A stretch of 64,000 nt of DNA. Origin: ATX-6F1 sp943369485 (GTDB lineage Bacteria; Cyanobacteriota; Cyanobacteriia; PCC-6307; Cyanobiaceae). Of the stretch, positions 7,206-16,292 are shown piece by piece. The DNA lies in contig CALRNH020000013.1 of the NCBI GenBank assembly GCA_943369485.1, positions 32,658-96,657 on the forward strand. The letters run 5' to 3'. The notes beneath the pieces are model-generated. The model did no database searches, had not been told where the DNA came from, and worked only from the letters and a program-made list of their open reading frames with translations. Made by a program: the position numbers and the translations under genes. Every line of letters starts with the position of its first letter. Position 1 is the stretch's first letter.

Positions 7206-7212
7206 GGCTAAC
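7206..7212 (-). repeat. Cassette-array boundary, attC/attI-like core
   Basis: On the minus strand GTTAGCC, one base from GTTRRRY, lies 16 bases upstream of the HEPN gene start. No attC-type partner with complementary arms lies to its right, so this may be the attI junction or a truncated site. The GC-rich backbone resumes beyond it. Confidence 0.45.
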
Positions 7213-7939
7213 TAGTTCTTAGGCGGTTCCGCAAACCATTCTGCAACCCCGGAGATTGCCGCATAAGAGGTGCAGGCACCCAAGGGCAGGCAGGTCTGAC
7301 GCAAGGCTGGCCACTTGATTCAAGCCTCCATGGTTCATTTGGAACGGGTGGTTCGCAGGTCCGTTAAACACCTGTTCACCAGGCTACAAGTCGTCCAGGG
7401 TGTTGGCCGCGACCTGCAGCTCATGGGCCAGGTTGATGGGACAAGGCCGCCTGCTGCCGCATGACCTAAGCCCTACTTGTTTCAGACATCGGCGATGGAC
7501 CTTATCTTTCCTCCTGGGGGAGTGTTCGCAACTGATTCCGATGGACGTCGAGTCACTTCAGTTGATTGACCCCAGAGCTGCGTTTGTGTCGTAATCGTTT
7601 GTGCTTCTTAGCGGAAATCTGATGACCACCAACGGCCGTGGCATCGCTCATCCGTTCAGGGCCACCCCCATGGAACTCACCCTTGGGTGACCTCGTGCAG
7701 CATCGTTCCTTCCGATCATCGGTTGGAGCAGGCGATTGAAGGCACGGAGGGGATCTCCCATCCATGACTCCTGCGCCCACGGCCATGGGTGCCGCCCCTG
7801 GGCCCGCGTGATCCACTGGCCGCCTGCTTTCACCTTTCCAACCAAGCAGCGTGCGGCAAGGATGGACTGTCCCCCGCTGCTGCCCCATGGCCCTGCGGAG
7901 CCTCCACCCCCTGGCCGCCCGGCGCATCGCTGACGCGCC
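7213..7939 (+). other. 727-base gap between cassette array and cbpA
   Basis: No convincing gene. Frames here are short and of unusual composition. In particular there is no tyrosine recombinase with the IntI-type C-terminal boxes, although an integrase gene starting here and reading rightwards would be the normal layout. The last 200 bases must contain the cbpA promoter. An integrase remnant too decayed to recognise by eye cannot be excluded. Confidence 0.5.
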
Positions 7940-8890
7940 ATGAACTACGTCGACTACTACGCCGCCCTGGAGGTGGAGCGCGGGGCCACGGCCGAGGAGA
8001 TCCGCAAGGCCTACCGGCGCCTGGCCCGCCGCTACCACCCCGATGTCTCCAAGGAGCCCGACGCCGAGGAGCGCTTCAAGGCAATCAGCGAGGCCAACGA
8101 GACCCTCTCCGATCCAGACAAACGCGAGGCCTACGACCAGCTGGGCCGCCATCGCGCGGGCGAGAATGTTCAACCCAGCGCCGAGTGGGACAGTCGCTTC
8201 TGGCAGGGCGCCCCCGGCGAGGACATCGATCTGGCCGAGTTGCTCGAGCGCATCGGTTTCCACGGCGCCGCCCAGCGCCCGGGGGGCGGAGGCCGGGCCT
8301 CCCGCCGCGGCCAGGATTTCGAGATTGCCACCAGCCTCAGCCTCGAGGACGCCGCCCGCGGCGCCGAGGTGAGCGTCGAGTTCAGCGTCCAGGAGTTGGG
8401 GGAAGACGGCCGGGTGCAGCGCCGCCCCCACACCGCCCGCGTCCGCGTGCCCAAGGGCGTCAGCGATGGCGAGCGCCTGCGGGTGCCGGGGAAGGGCGGG
8501 CCGGGCCTGGGGGGCGGCAAGCCCGGCGACCTTTATCTCGACATCCGCCTGGCGCGCCATTCCCGCTTCGAGCTGGCTGGCCACGACCTCTTCCTGCAAC
8601 TGCCGATCGCCCCCTGGGAGGCGGTGCTCGGCGCCGAGATCGAAGTACCCACCCTCGACGGGCGCCTGCGGGTGAGCGTGAAGCCAGGTGCCCGTAGCGG
8701 CCAGAAGCTGCGCCTCGCCGGCAAGGGCCTGCCCCGGCGCCGGGAGGGCGCCGGCGACCTCTACGCGGTGCTCCAGATCGTCACCCCCAGCGTGATCAGT
8801 GAGCGGGAGAAGCAGCTGTTCGAGGAACTTGCCGCCAACTCCAGCTTCGATCCCCGCGCCCATCTTTCCACCGAGCCCAGCCATGTCTGA
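7940..8890 (+). CDS. cbpA: CbpA-type DnaJ co-chaperone
   Basis: A 316-residue J-domain protein. The J domain is at about 1-70 with the HPD motif at 33-35 (YHPDVS). A G-rich linker at about 110-125 follows, then two DnaJ C-terminal substrate-binding domains (about 125-300) with no zinc-finger Cys repeats, so it is of the CbpA class. It would stimulate DnaK ATPase and deliver unfolded clients in the cytosol. The next gene, cbpM, starts within its stop region (ATGTCTGA, 8883-8890), indicating translational coupling. The length agrees with the family (about 300-320). Confidence 0.92.
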   Translation: MNYVDYYAALEVERGATAEEIRKAYRRLARRYHPDVSKEPDAEERFKAISEANETLSDPDKREAYDQLGRHRAGENVQPSAEWDSRFWQGAPGEDIDLAELLERIGFHGAAQRPGGGGRASRRGQDFEIATSLSLEDAARGAEVSVEFSVQELGEDGRVQRRPHTARVRVPKGVSDGERLRVPGKGGPGLGGGKPGDLYLDIRLARHSRFELAGHDLFLQLPIAPWEAVLGAEIEVPTLDGRLRVSVKPGARSGQKLRLAGKGLPRRREGAGDLYAVLQIVTPSVISEREKQLFEELAANSSFDPRAHLSTEPSHV

Positions 8891-9191
8891 CCTTCCCCTG
8901 AACCCGTCGAGCCCCGAGGAGGCGATCGAGCTCGACGACCTGCTCGCCAGCACGGGGCTTGCGCGCGAGGAGGTGATCGAGCTGGTGGAGCTTGGCGTGC
9001 TCGAAACCTGTGGAGGAGTGAGCGGCTTCGTCTTCTACTCCCGTACCGTGATCCAGTGCCGCCGTGCCGCCCGTCTGCGCGACGACTTCGGCCTCAACAC
9101 CCCCGGCATGGCCCTGGCCCTCACTTACCTCGAGCGGATCGAGCAGCTGGAACATCGCCTGCGGGTGCTGGAAGCCAGCCAGCCCCTCTGA
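8883..9191 (+). CDS. cbpM: CbpM-like chaperone modulator
   Basis: A 102-residue protein with a MerR-like helix-turn-helix look: LDDLLASTGLAREEVIELVELGVLE, then FYSRTVIQCRRAARLRDDFGLNTPGMALALTYLERIEQLEHRLRVLE with a C-terminal coiled coil. This matches CbpM, which binds the J domain of CbpA and inhibits or tunes its activity. The ATG at 8883 overlaps the end of cbpA by 8 bases. A longer frame exists upstream but lies inside cbpA, so the short start is preferred. Confidence 0.85.
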   Translation: MSDLPLNPSSPEEAIELDDLLASTGLAREEVIELVELGVLETCGGVSGFVFYSRTVIQCRRAARLRDDFGLNTPGMALALTYLERIEQLEHRLRVLEASQPL

Positions 9192-9192
9192 G

Positions 9193-10353
9193 ATGGCCAG
9201 TCCCCGCCCGACCGCGCCAAGACCCTCGCGATCCCGTTTCCACCGCCGCAGCCTGAGGGCGCTGGCTTCGGCCCTGGCGTTGCTCGCGGCTGCCCCCACC
9301 TTGGCCTCCCCCGCCTTGGCCGCCCCTTCAACGGCACCCCCTTCAACAGCGACCGTCCAGGAAATCCTCGATGGCCGCCAGGTCGCCATCGACGAGCGCC
9401 AGGCGCGGGTGGGGGCTCGGGCCCACAGTCCCCAGCAGGTGAGCACAGGTGACAGCCGCGCCCAGCTCGCCTTCTCCAGCGGCGCCGCCGGTCGCCTCAA
9501 CCGCTTCTCCAGGCTGCGCCTGGGCAGCGACTGCTTTCTGCTTGGGGCCGGGCAGATTCTGGTGTCGGGCAGGCAGAACGCCTGCACCCGCTCCAGCCGC
9601 CTGAGCGTGCGTGGCACCAACTACGTGCTCGATCTGCTCGTCTCCGGCGAGTTGGATCTCAGCGTGCTGGAGGGCTCGGTGGCGGTGCAAACCCTGCGCG
9701 ATGGCGTCCCCACAGGTGAGCCGCCGGTGGCGGTGGAGGCGGGCCAGTGGGTGAGGCTTTCAGCGAACGGCGCCCTGCTCAGCCGCCAGCTGCTCAGCGC
9801 CTCTGCCCTGAGAGAGATCCTCGAGGGCCCACTGGTGCAGGGGTTCCGTTCACCCTTGCCCGATGGCGACGCCCTGGAGCGCCTGGCCCGCTCCCTGGCC
9901 TCCGTCATCCCGGCAGCTCCCGGCCCCACCGCGCCAGCCCCTGCGATTGACCCCCTGCTCGGGTTGATCAACGGCGCCCGCGCCGGCGACGGTCGCGCCC
10001 CGCTACAGCCCTTGCCGGTCACCTTGGCGGCCGCCAACACCGCCTACGCCGAGCCCGTGCTGCGGCAGTTGATCGCCACCGGCACCTGCGACCACGACCT
10101 GGAGGGCTGGCAGGCATTTCAGGCGCGTTCCGCCGCTGGCCGATTGCGGCCGGTGAGCGAGGTGCTCGGTTGCCCGGTGCCCAGTGGCCGCTGGAACCCC
10201 GAGCGCGTGCTCAACCTCTGGCTCAAGTCCTCCCACCACACCGACATCCTGCTCAACCGACCACGCACCAGCCACGCCGGTTGTGTTCAGCTCAGCGAAG
10301 GCGGTCGCACCGGGGCGCTCTGCACGTTCTGGGTTCCGACGACCAGCCCTTGA
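9193..10353 (+). CDS. Exported FecR-domain protein with CAP-like C-terminal domain
   Basis: A 386-residue protein. A signal peptide (LRALASALALLAAAPTLASPALA) ends near residue 45. A FecR-like region follows (about 70-220) with STGDSRAQLAFSSGAAGRLNRFSRLRLG, LSVRGTNYVLDLL and VLEGSVAV. A C-terminal segment (about 252-385) resembles a CAP/SCP-like domain: LINGARAGDGRAPLQPL, CDHD, LLNRPRTSHAGCVQL. The family usually binds or cleaves extracytoplasmic ligands, and the role here is unknown. It starts 1 base after cbpM and is probably cotranscribed. The CAP assignment is the weaker half of this call. Confidence 0.65.
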   Translation: MASPRPTAPRPSRSRFHRRSLRALASALALLAAAPTLASPALAAPSTAPPSTATVQEILDGRQVAIDERQARVGARAHSPQQVSTGDSRAQLAFSSGAAGRLNRFSRLRLGSDCFLLGAGQILVSGRQNACTRSSRLSVRGTNYVLDLLVSGELDLSVLEGSVAVQTLRDGVPTGEPPVAVEAGQWVRLSANGALLSRQLLSASALREILEGPLVQGFRSPLPDGDALERLARSLASVIPAAPGPTAPAPAIDPLLGLINGARAGDGRAPLQPLPVTLAAANTAYAEPVLRQLIATGTCDHDLEGWQAFQARSAAGRLRPVSEVLGCPVPSGRWNPERVLNLWLKSSHHTDILLNRPRTSHAGCVQLSEGGRTGALCTFWVPTTSP

Positions 10354-10362
10354 GGCGGGGGC

Positions 10363-10650
10363 TCAGCTCACCGCAGAGCGCCGGCAGGTTTCGAGCGACG
10401 TCTCGTTGATACGCGATCGCACCTTCTCTTGATTGAGTAAATCAGGCGCCGAGAGGTGATCGACCAGATCGACGGCGATGCACTGGCAGGTGGCCTCGGA
10501 GACCTTGCCGCTCGAGGACTTCACGCAGGATTTCACGAACGAGGTGATGAACGAGGGGCGAAAGCTCTTGTTAAAGGAGCGTTTCGTTTCCTCCACCACG
10601 CCGCAACCCGCGAGCACGGCGGCCAGTCCCAACCCGATGAGGAAGCGCAT
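10363..10650 (-). CDS. Small predicted lipoprotein
   Basis: A 95-residue protein starting MRFLIGLGLAAVLAGC with a clear lipobox (LAGC, Cys about 16). The mature part is short, helical and cysteine-containing (SFVKSCVKSSSGKVSEATCQCIAVDLVDHLS), a pattern common in small periplasmic lipoproteins of picocyanobacteria. No function is known to me. The start at 10650 rather than upstream is chosen because it places the signal peptide at the N-terminus. It is convergent with the FecR/CAP gene, with only 9 bases between stops. Confidence 0.65.
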   Translation of the reverse strand: MRFLIGLGLAAVLAGCGVVEETKRSFNKSFRPSFITSFVKSCVKSSSGKVSEATCQCIAVDLVDHLSAPDLLNQEKVRSRINETSLETCRRSAVS

Positions 10651-10736
10651 CGGACGGGCAGCCAAGGGGAGTTGGAGCGTAAGCCGCCAGTGAGCACTGG
10701 CCACGGGCCCCGCCGCGGGACCCGTCCCTAGGGTCA

Positions 10737-11378
10737 GTGCATCCCCGTGTGCCTGCCTTGGTCACGCTCTATTACCGCCCCGGCGCCTGCGCCTTGGCCC
10801 CCCACATCCTGCTGGAGTGGATTGGTGCGCCCTATGAGGCGATCGACGCCCCACGGGATGCGAGCTACCGCGCGATCAATCCCTCGGGTGCTGTCCCCGC
10901 CCTGAAGCTCAGCGATGGCCAGGTGATCACCCAGGCAGGAGCGGTGTTGCAGCATCTGGCCCAGAGCGCCGGCAGGGAGGATCTGCTGGGGGGCACAGGT
11001 TCGGGGGACCGGGCCAGGGTGCTGCAGTGGTCGTGCTTCCTCACGGGCGACTTCCATCCGGCCTTCTTCCCCCTGTTCGTTCCTGCCCGCTACACCACCG
11101 ATGCCTCTGAGGCCGCCCGTGCGGCTGTGAAGGCGGCGGCGGTGGAGCTGGTGAAAGGGCACATGGCCACCCTGGAAGCCCACCTGAGCGAACGCACCAC
11201 CTTCGTGGGCGAGCAGCTCACCCTGGTGGACGCCTATGCCGTGCCGATGCTGCGCTGGGTGGGCCGGGTGATCGAGGGGGGGCGCAGCGCTTGGCCTGCC
11301 GTGGATCGCTTTTATGGGCGCATGCTGCAGGATCCGGGCGTTCAGGCGGCGATCGCCGTCCACGGCGTCGAGCCCTAG
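10737..11378 (+). CDS. Glutathione S-transferase family protein
   Basis: A 213-residue protein with a thioredoxin-like N-terminal domain (VTLYYRPGACALAPHILLEWIGAPYE, about 9-34; NPSGAVPALKL, about 48-58) and an all-helical C-terminal domain (about 90-205) containing the N-capping TLVDAYAVP motif. It probably conjugates or reduces small electrophiles with glutathione. The stop overlaps the stop of the convergent dnaB by a few bases. A GTG slightly downstream is an alternative start. Confidence 0.85.
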   Translation: MHPRVPALVTLYYRPGACALAPHILLEWIGAPYEAIDAPRDASYRAINPSGAVPALKLSDGQVITQAGAVLQHLAQSAGREDLLGGTGSGDRARVLQWSCFLTGDFHPAFFPLFVPARYTTDASEAARAAVKAAAVELVKGHMATLEAHLSERTTFVGEQLTLVDAYAVPMLRWVGRVIEGGRSAWPAVDRFYGRMLQDPGVQAAIAVHGVEP

Positions 11379-12835
11379 TGCCCCACGGGCGCGGCCAGGT
11401 TTCGGAAGCGCGTGAACTGGGGCTCGAACAGCAACTTGCAGGTACCCACTGGTCCGTTGCGGTGCTTGGTCACGATCACCTCAGTGATGCCGCGATCGGC
11501 GGTTTCCGGGTTGTAGTACTCGTCGCGGTAGATCATCAGCACCAGGTCCGCGTCCTGCTCGATCGAGCCCGATTCGCGCAGATCGCTGAGCATCGGCCGC
11601 TTGTTGGTGCGCGATTCCACCCCCCGGCTGAGCTGGGAGAGGGCCACGACAGGCACATTCAGCTCCCGGGCCATGCCCTTGAGGCCGCGGGTGATGCGTG
11701 AGAGCTCCTGCACCCGGTTGTCGGGGGTGGTGCCCTCCATCAGCTGCAGGTAATCGATCACGATCAGCCCCAGCTCCTTGCCCTGCTCCGCCATCAGCCG
11801 CCGGCAGAGGGAGCGCATCTCCAGCACCCCGGAATTGGGTTTGTCGTCGATGAACAGCGGCAGCTGGCCCAGGGTGTTGATGCCCTGGCCCAGCAGCGGC
11901 CATTCCTCCTGGTGCAGGCGCCCGGTGCGCAGCCGGCCGCTCTCGATCCCCACCTCCATCGACAGCAGCCGGTAGGTGAGCTGCTCCTTGCTCATCTCCA
12001 GCGAGAACACGCACACGGGCAGCTGGTGCAGCTGGGCGACGTTCTTGGCGATGTTGAGCACGATCGAGGTCTTCCCCATCGCCGGGCGCCCGGCCACGAT
12101 GATCAGGTCGCTGCGCTGCAGCCCCTGGGTGATCGCATCGAGGTCGTAGAAGTTCACCGGGATGCCGGCCACCGCCGTGCCCAGCGAGCGGCTCTCGATC
12201 TCGTTGAAGGTGCTGGTGAGGATCTCGGCGGTGGGGGTGAGCCCGACGGAGGGCTTCTCGTTGCTGATCGCGAAGATCTGCTGCTCGGCCTCATCGAGCA
12301 CCTGCTCCATCGGCTTGCTCTGATCGAAGCCGAGGCGGATCACCTCGTTGCCGGAGCGGATCAGCTGGCGCCTGAGGTACTTGTCCATCACCAGGCGAGC
12401 CACCTGGTCGATCGAAGCGGTGGAGAGGGTGCGCTCCACCAGCTCCACCAGCCGGGCGCTGCCGCCCACCTTTTCGAGGGCGCCGGTGTCCGCCAGCCAG
12501 GCGGCCATGGCGGTGAGATCGGTGGGCTTGCCCTGGCCATGCAGCATCAGGGCGGTGCGGTAGATCTCCCGGTGGGCGCTGAGATAGAAGGCCTCAGGCC
12601 GCAGCACGTCGGCGATGCGGCCGAGGGCGTCGGGGTCGAGCAGGAGGCCCCCGAGCACCGCCTCTTCCGCCTCCAGGTTCTGGGGCGGCACCGAATCGGG
12701 CAGGGCCTCGAACCGTGCCTCATCGCCACCCTGGTTGCGGCGCCGGAAACTGGGCGTCACGGTGTTGCCTATCCCCGAACCGGCTGTTCCCAGTGGTTCT
12801 GTGCCGTCTGGATCGTGGAGGGGAGCGTGCGCCAT
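11375..12835 (-). CDS. dnaB: Replicative DNA helicase DnaB
   Basis: A 486-residue replicative helicase. The N-terminal DnaB domain (PPQNLEAEEAVLGGLLLDPDAL) is followed by the RecA-like motor, with Walker A GRPAMGKTS at about 249-257, the region VCVFSLEMSKEQL, the Walker B-like LGLIVIDYLQLM and motif VALSQLSRGVE. No intein interrupts it, unlike some cyanobacterial DnaB proteins. It unwinds DNA at the replication fork as a hexamer. The ATG at 12835 is preferred over an in-frame upstream codon because the family starts shortly before the conserved domain. It lies downstream of rplI but beyond the rplI terminator. Confidence 0.95.
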   Translation of the reverse strand: MAHAPLHDPDGTEPLGTAGSGIGNTVTPSFRRRNQGGDEARFEALPDSVPPQNLEAEEAVLGGLLLDPDALGRIADVLRPEAFYLSAHREIYRTALMLHGQGKPTDLTAMAAWLADTGALEKVGGSARLVELVERTLSTASIDQVARLVMDKYLRRQLIRSGNEVIRLGFDQSKPMEQVLDEAEQQIFAISNEKPSVGLTPTAEILTSTFNEIESRSLGTAVAGIPVNFYDLDAITQGLQRSDLIIVAGRPAMGKTSIVLNIAKNVAQLHQLPVCVFSLEMSKEQLTYRLLSMEVGIESGRLRTGRLHQEEWPLLGQGINTLGQLPLFIDDKPNSGVLEMRSLCRRLMAEQGKELGLIVIDYLQLMEGTTPDNRVQELSRITRGLKGMARELNVPVVALSQLSRGVESRTNKRPMLSDLRESGSIEQDADLVLMIYRDEYYNPETADRGITEVIVTKHRNGPVGTCKLLFEPQFTRFRNLAAPVGH

Positions 12836-12942
12836 CGCCTCACCGTAGGGCCGATGGCGGGAGGATCCTGTCGCCCCGGACGCCAATCCCAACCATCCCA
12901 GGGGGCCACCGGCTCCCCCCTGAAGGGGGCCTCAAGCGCATG

Positions 12943-12970
12943 AAAAAACCGGGCCTCCAACGGAGCCCGG
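12943..12970 (-). terminator. Rho-independent terminator of rplI
   Basis: On the minus strand a CCGGGCTCC / GGAGGCCCGG-type hairpin is followed by a run of six T. It lies about 40 bases after the rplI stop and before dnaB, so it should separate the two transcripts. Confidence 0.85.
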
Positions 12971-13008
12971 CCTGTTGGGTTGAACCCATCGAGGGCCCCT
13001 TTGGTGCC

Positions 13009-13467
13009 TCAGTGGCTGACGACTTCGAGGTTGATTTCGGCGACCACCTCGGGGTGGAGCTTGACCTGCACCTTGTAGGTGCCGGTGCGGTGGATGTCGG
13101 GAACGGTGATGTCGCGCCGCTCGATCTCTTTCTTGGTGGCGGCTTCGATCGCTTCGGCCACGTCTCCGTTGGTGACGGTGCCGAAGAGGACGTCATCGCC
13201 GCCGGTCTGTTTCTTGACCGTGAAGCGGCCGATGGTGTCGAGGGCGGTGCGGAAATCCACAGCCGCCTGCTTGAGGGCGGCCTGCTTCTCGGCTTCCTTG
13301 GCCCGGCGGTGCTCCACCTGGCGAAGCACCGCCGGGGTGACGGCCAGGGCCTTGCCGGTGGGGAGCAGGAAGTTGCGGGCATAGCCGGGGGCCACCTCCA
13401 CGAGATCCCCGTCTTTGCCGAGGCTCAGGACGTCTTCGCTGAGGACGACGGATACGCGCTTGGCCAT
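13009..13467 (-). CDS. rplI: 50S ribosomal protein L9
   Basis: A 152-residue protein of normal L9 length. The N-terminal rRNA-binding domain carries VLSEDVLSLGKDGDLVEVAPGYARNFLLPTGKA (about residues 8-40). A long connecting helix (HRRAKEAEKQAALKQAA) joins it to the C-terminal domain (FGTVTNGDVAEAI, HPEVVAEINLEVV). It binds 23S rRNA and helps restrain ribosome movement. A strong terminator follows at 12943-12970, and dnaB lies further downstream on the same strand, the usual rplI-dnaB order. Confidence 0.97.
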   Translation of the reverse strand: MAKRVSVVLSEDVLSLGKDGDLVEVAPGYARNFLLPTGKALAVTPAVLRQVEHRRAKEAEKQAALKQAAVDFRTALDTIGRFTVKKQTGGDDVLFGTVTNGDVAEAIEAATKKEIERRDITVPDIHRTGTYKVQVKLHPEVVAEINLEVVSH

Positions 13468-13510
13468 GGATCTTCCTGCGGAACGTGCTGCGGTGAGGCG
13501 ATCAGCAACC

Positions 13511-14446
13511 CTACGCCACGACCCGAACGGCCCGCTGGCCGGCAGGCCCGGCTGCTGGCAGCCGCACCGCGGTGGCCAGACCCAGGCGTTGAAGCAGACG
13601 GATGTGCAGCCAGGTGAGGTCGATCTGGCTGGGCGTCAGGCCGTGGCGTGCCGAATGGGGGAAGGTGTGGTGGTTGTTGTGCCAGCCCTCGCCGAAGGTG
13701 AGCGCCGCCACCCAGGGGTTGTTGCGGGAGCCATCACCGCTCTCGTAGGCCACCTTGCCCCACTTGTGGGTGGCGCTGTTCACCAGCCAGGTGCATTGGT
13801 AGACCACCACCAGGCGCAGGGGGATGCCCCAGAGCACCAGGGCCCAGCCGCCGGCGCCGGTGAGGGTGCCGATCGCGAACAGCAGCGCCGCCAGGGGAAG
13901 CTGCAGCATCAGGAAATTCTTGTTCAACCAGCGGTGGTAGGGATCGCGGGCCAGGTCACCCGTGAGCCGGGGCACGGCCGCCATGGCCGGAATCTGATGG
14001 AACATCCAGCCCATGTGGCTCCACCAGAAGCCCCGGTGGCTGTTGTGGTGATCCGCTTCCGTATCGGAGAACTTGTGGTGATGGCGGTGCATCCCCACCC
14101 AGTCGATCGGACCGTGCTGGCAGCTGAGGGCGCCGCAGGTGGCGAAGAAGCGCTCCAGCCAGCGGGGCACCTTGAAGGAGCGGTGGCTCAGCAGCCTGTG
14201 GTAGCCGATGGTCACGCCGAGGCAGGCGGTGACCCAATAGAGCACCAGGAAGCTGGCGGCGGCGGGCACACTCCAGAACTGGGGCAGCAGGGCCACCAGC
14301 GCCAGGACATGAATCACCACCATGAAGCCGATGGTGAGCCAGTGGGCGCCCTTGGGCACCACGGGCTGGGGTTCGCCGCGGCGGGGCTGGTGCAGGGCAA
14401 GGGCCTGGCGCAGGGCGGTGGGCGGTGGTGCGACGGAGGCCGTCAT
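13511..14446 (-). CDS. desC: Acyl-lipid delta-9 desaturase (DesC-like)
   Basis: A 311-residue membrane fatty-acid desaturase. The three di-iron histidine boxes are HRLLSH (83-88), HRHHH (120-124) and HNNHH (256-260), and hydrophobic helices lie at about 38-75 and 180-220. It would introduce a delta-9 double bond into glycerolipid-bound acyl chains in thylakoid or plasma membranes using ferredoxin. It is divergent from the hypothetical at 14499, and the short 52-base spacer between them must hold both promoters. A second related desaturase lies at 15248-16189. Confidence 0.9.
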   Translation of the reverse strand: MTASVAPPPTALRQALALHQPRRGEPQPVVPKGAHWLTIGFMVVIHVLALVALLPQFWSVPAAASFLVLYWVTACLGVTIGYHRLLSHRSFKVPRWLERFFATCGALSCQHGPIDWVGMHRHHHKFSDTEADHHNSHRGFWWSHMGWMFHQIPAMAAVPRLTGDLARDPYHRWLNKNFLMLQLPLAALLFAIGTLTGAGGWALVLWGIPLRLVVVYQCTWLVNSATHKWGKVAYESGDGSRNNPWVAALTFGEGWHNNHHTFPHSARHGLTPSQIDLTWLHIRLLQRLGLATAVRLPAAGPAGQRAVRVVA

Positions 14447-15247
14447 GGGCCGTCTCCAGATCGATCGATAAAATAGTAACAGTACGAATCCGTATCACGT
14501 GGGATATCAAGACCAACTCGCATCGGGCCGCGAGGCGTTTGCCCATCTGATCAGGGCCTGGCATGAGCGCAACGGCTGGTCCCACCGCGTGCTCCCCGGC
14601 CTCGCCGAGGTCTTCGACCTGGGCCGGATCCACAACTCCCAGCTCTCGAATCTGCGCAACCGCAAGCTCGCCTCCCCTGGCCCGGAGGTGTTCCTGGCCC
14701 TCGGCGGCGTCAACCGCCTGCTGGCCGAGCAGGTGCGCTCTGGGGCGCTCAGCCCCGAACTGGCCGATCCCCTCTCGCGCCACCCTGACCTGCTCGCGGC
14801 CCTGCAGACCTCCGCCCTGGCGCTCCTGGGCGAGAACGGCCAGGTGCTGGGCCCTCCGGAGCTGTTCGCGATCTTCGTGGGCCTCGAGCCCCTGCCCGCC
14901 GCCTTCGACCTGCGCATCGCCGAGGCGGAGGCCGCGCCCCTGAGTGCCGCCCTGGCGCAGTTGCTCACCGCTGGCCGCCCCTGGCGCTCTTGCAAGGAGC
15001 AGCTGCTGGCGGCCTATCCGGCCGAGAAGCGCCAGCGGCGCGAGCGCTTTGCCGCCGTGATCGCTGGCCAGGGCGACTACACCGCCGCCGAGCTGGATGG
15101 CGAACTGCTGGATCTGCACCGGACCCTCACCGCCCTGGGGGTGGACGCCGAGCAGGAACTCAGCGCCGATCTGTTCCTGGAATTGCTGCGCGAGAAAGCT
15201 CGCCTGCTGGAGCAGACGGGCGGTGGTGATCTGGCTGCGGCGATCCG

Positions 15248-16189
<942 letters not shown>

Positions 16190-16292
16190 GACGGCGACCA
16201 AATGAACTCTCTGCCGAGGGCTATGGCGCAGAAATCTACCGGTGCGACTCTCCATGGCGCGGCACCATGGCCGCGGATGAGACGTGGGGTTC

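Larger units (their letters stand above)
925..7212 (-). mobile_element. Integron gene-cassette array without a visible integrase (CALIN-like)
   Basis: Successive minus-strand genes are separated by imperfect palindromes with integron attC core sites: intact pairs at 1240-1329, 2090-2180, 4775-4860 and 6069-6155, degenerate ones at 925-989, 2710-2794 and 5458-5553, a half site at 3593-3599 and a core-like junction at 7206-7212. On the minus strand the intact sites end in GCGTTAGRY, the classical simple core, so the array reads right to left. Gene stop codons overlap or lie close to the sites, as in true cassettes. The products are functionally unrelated. An integrase would normally be divergent, to the right of 7212, but none is there. 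Confidence 0.82.

Noticed and set aside
7553..8953. Long minus-strand frame opposite cbpA
   Set aside because: Antisense shadow produced by high GC; low-complexity Ala/Gly/Leu composition, and the plus strand holds a clear J-domain protein.
11912..12943. Plus-strand frame opposite dnaB
   Set aside because: Shadow of dnaB; no family features, biased His/Gly/Gln/Asp composition.
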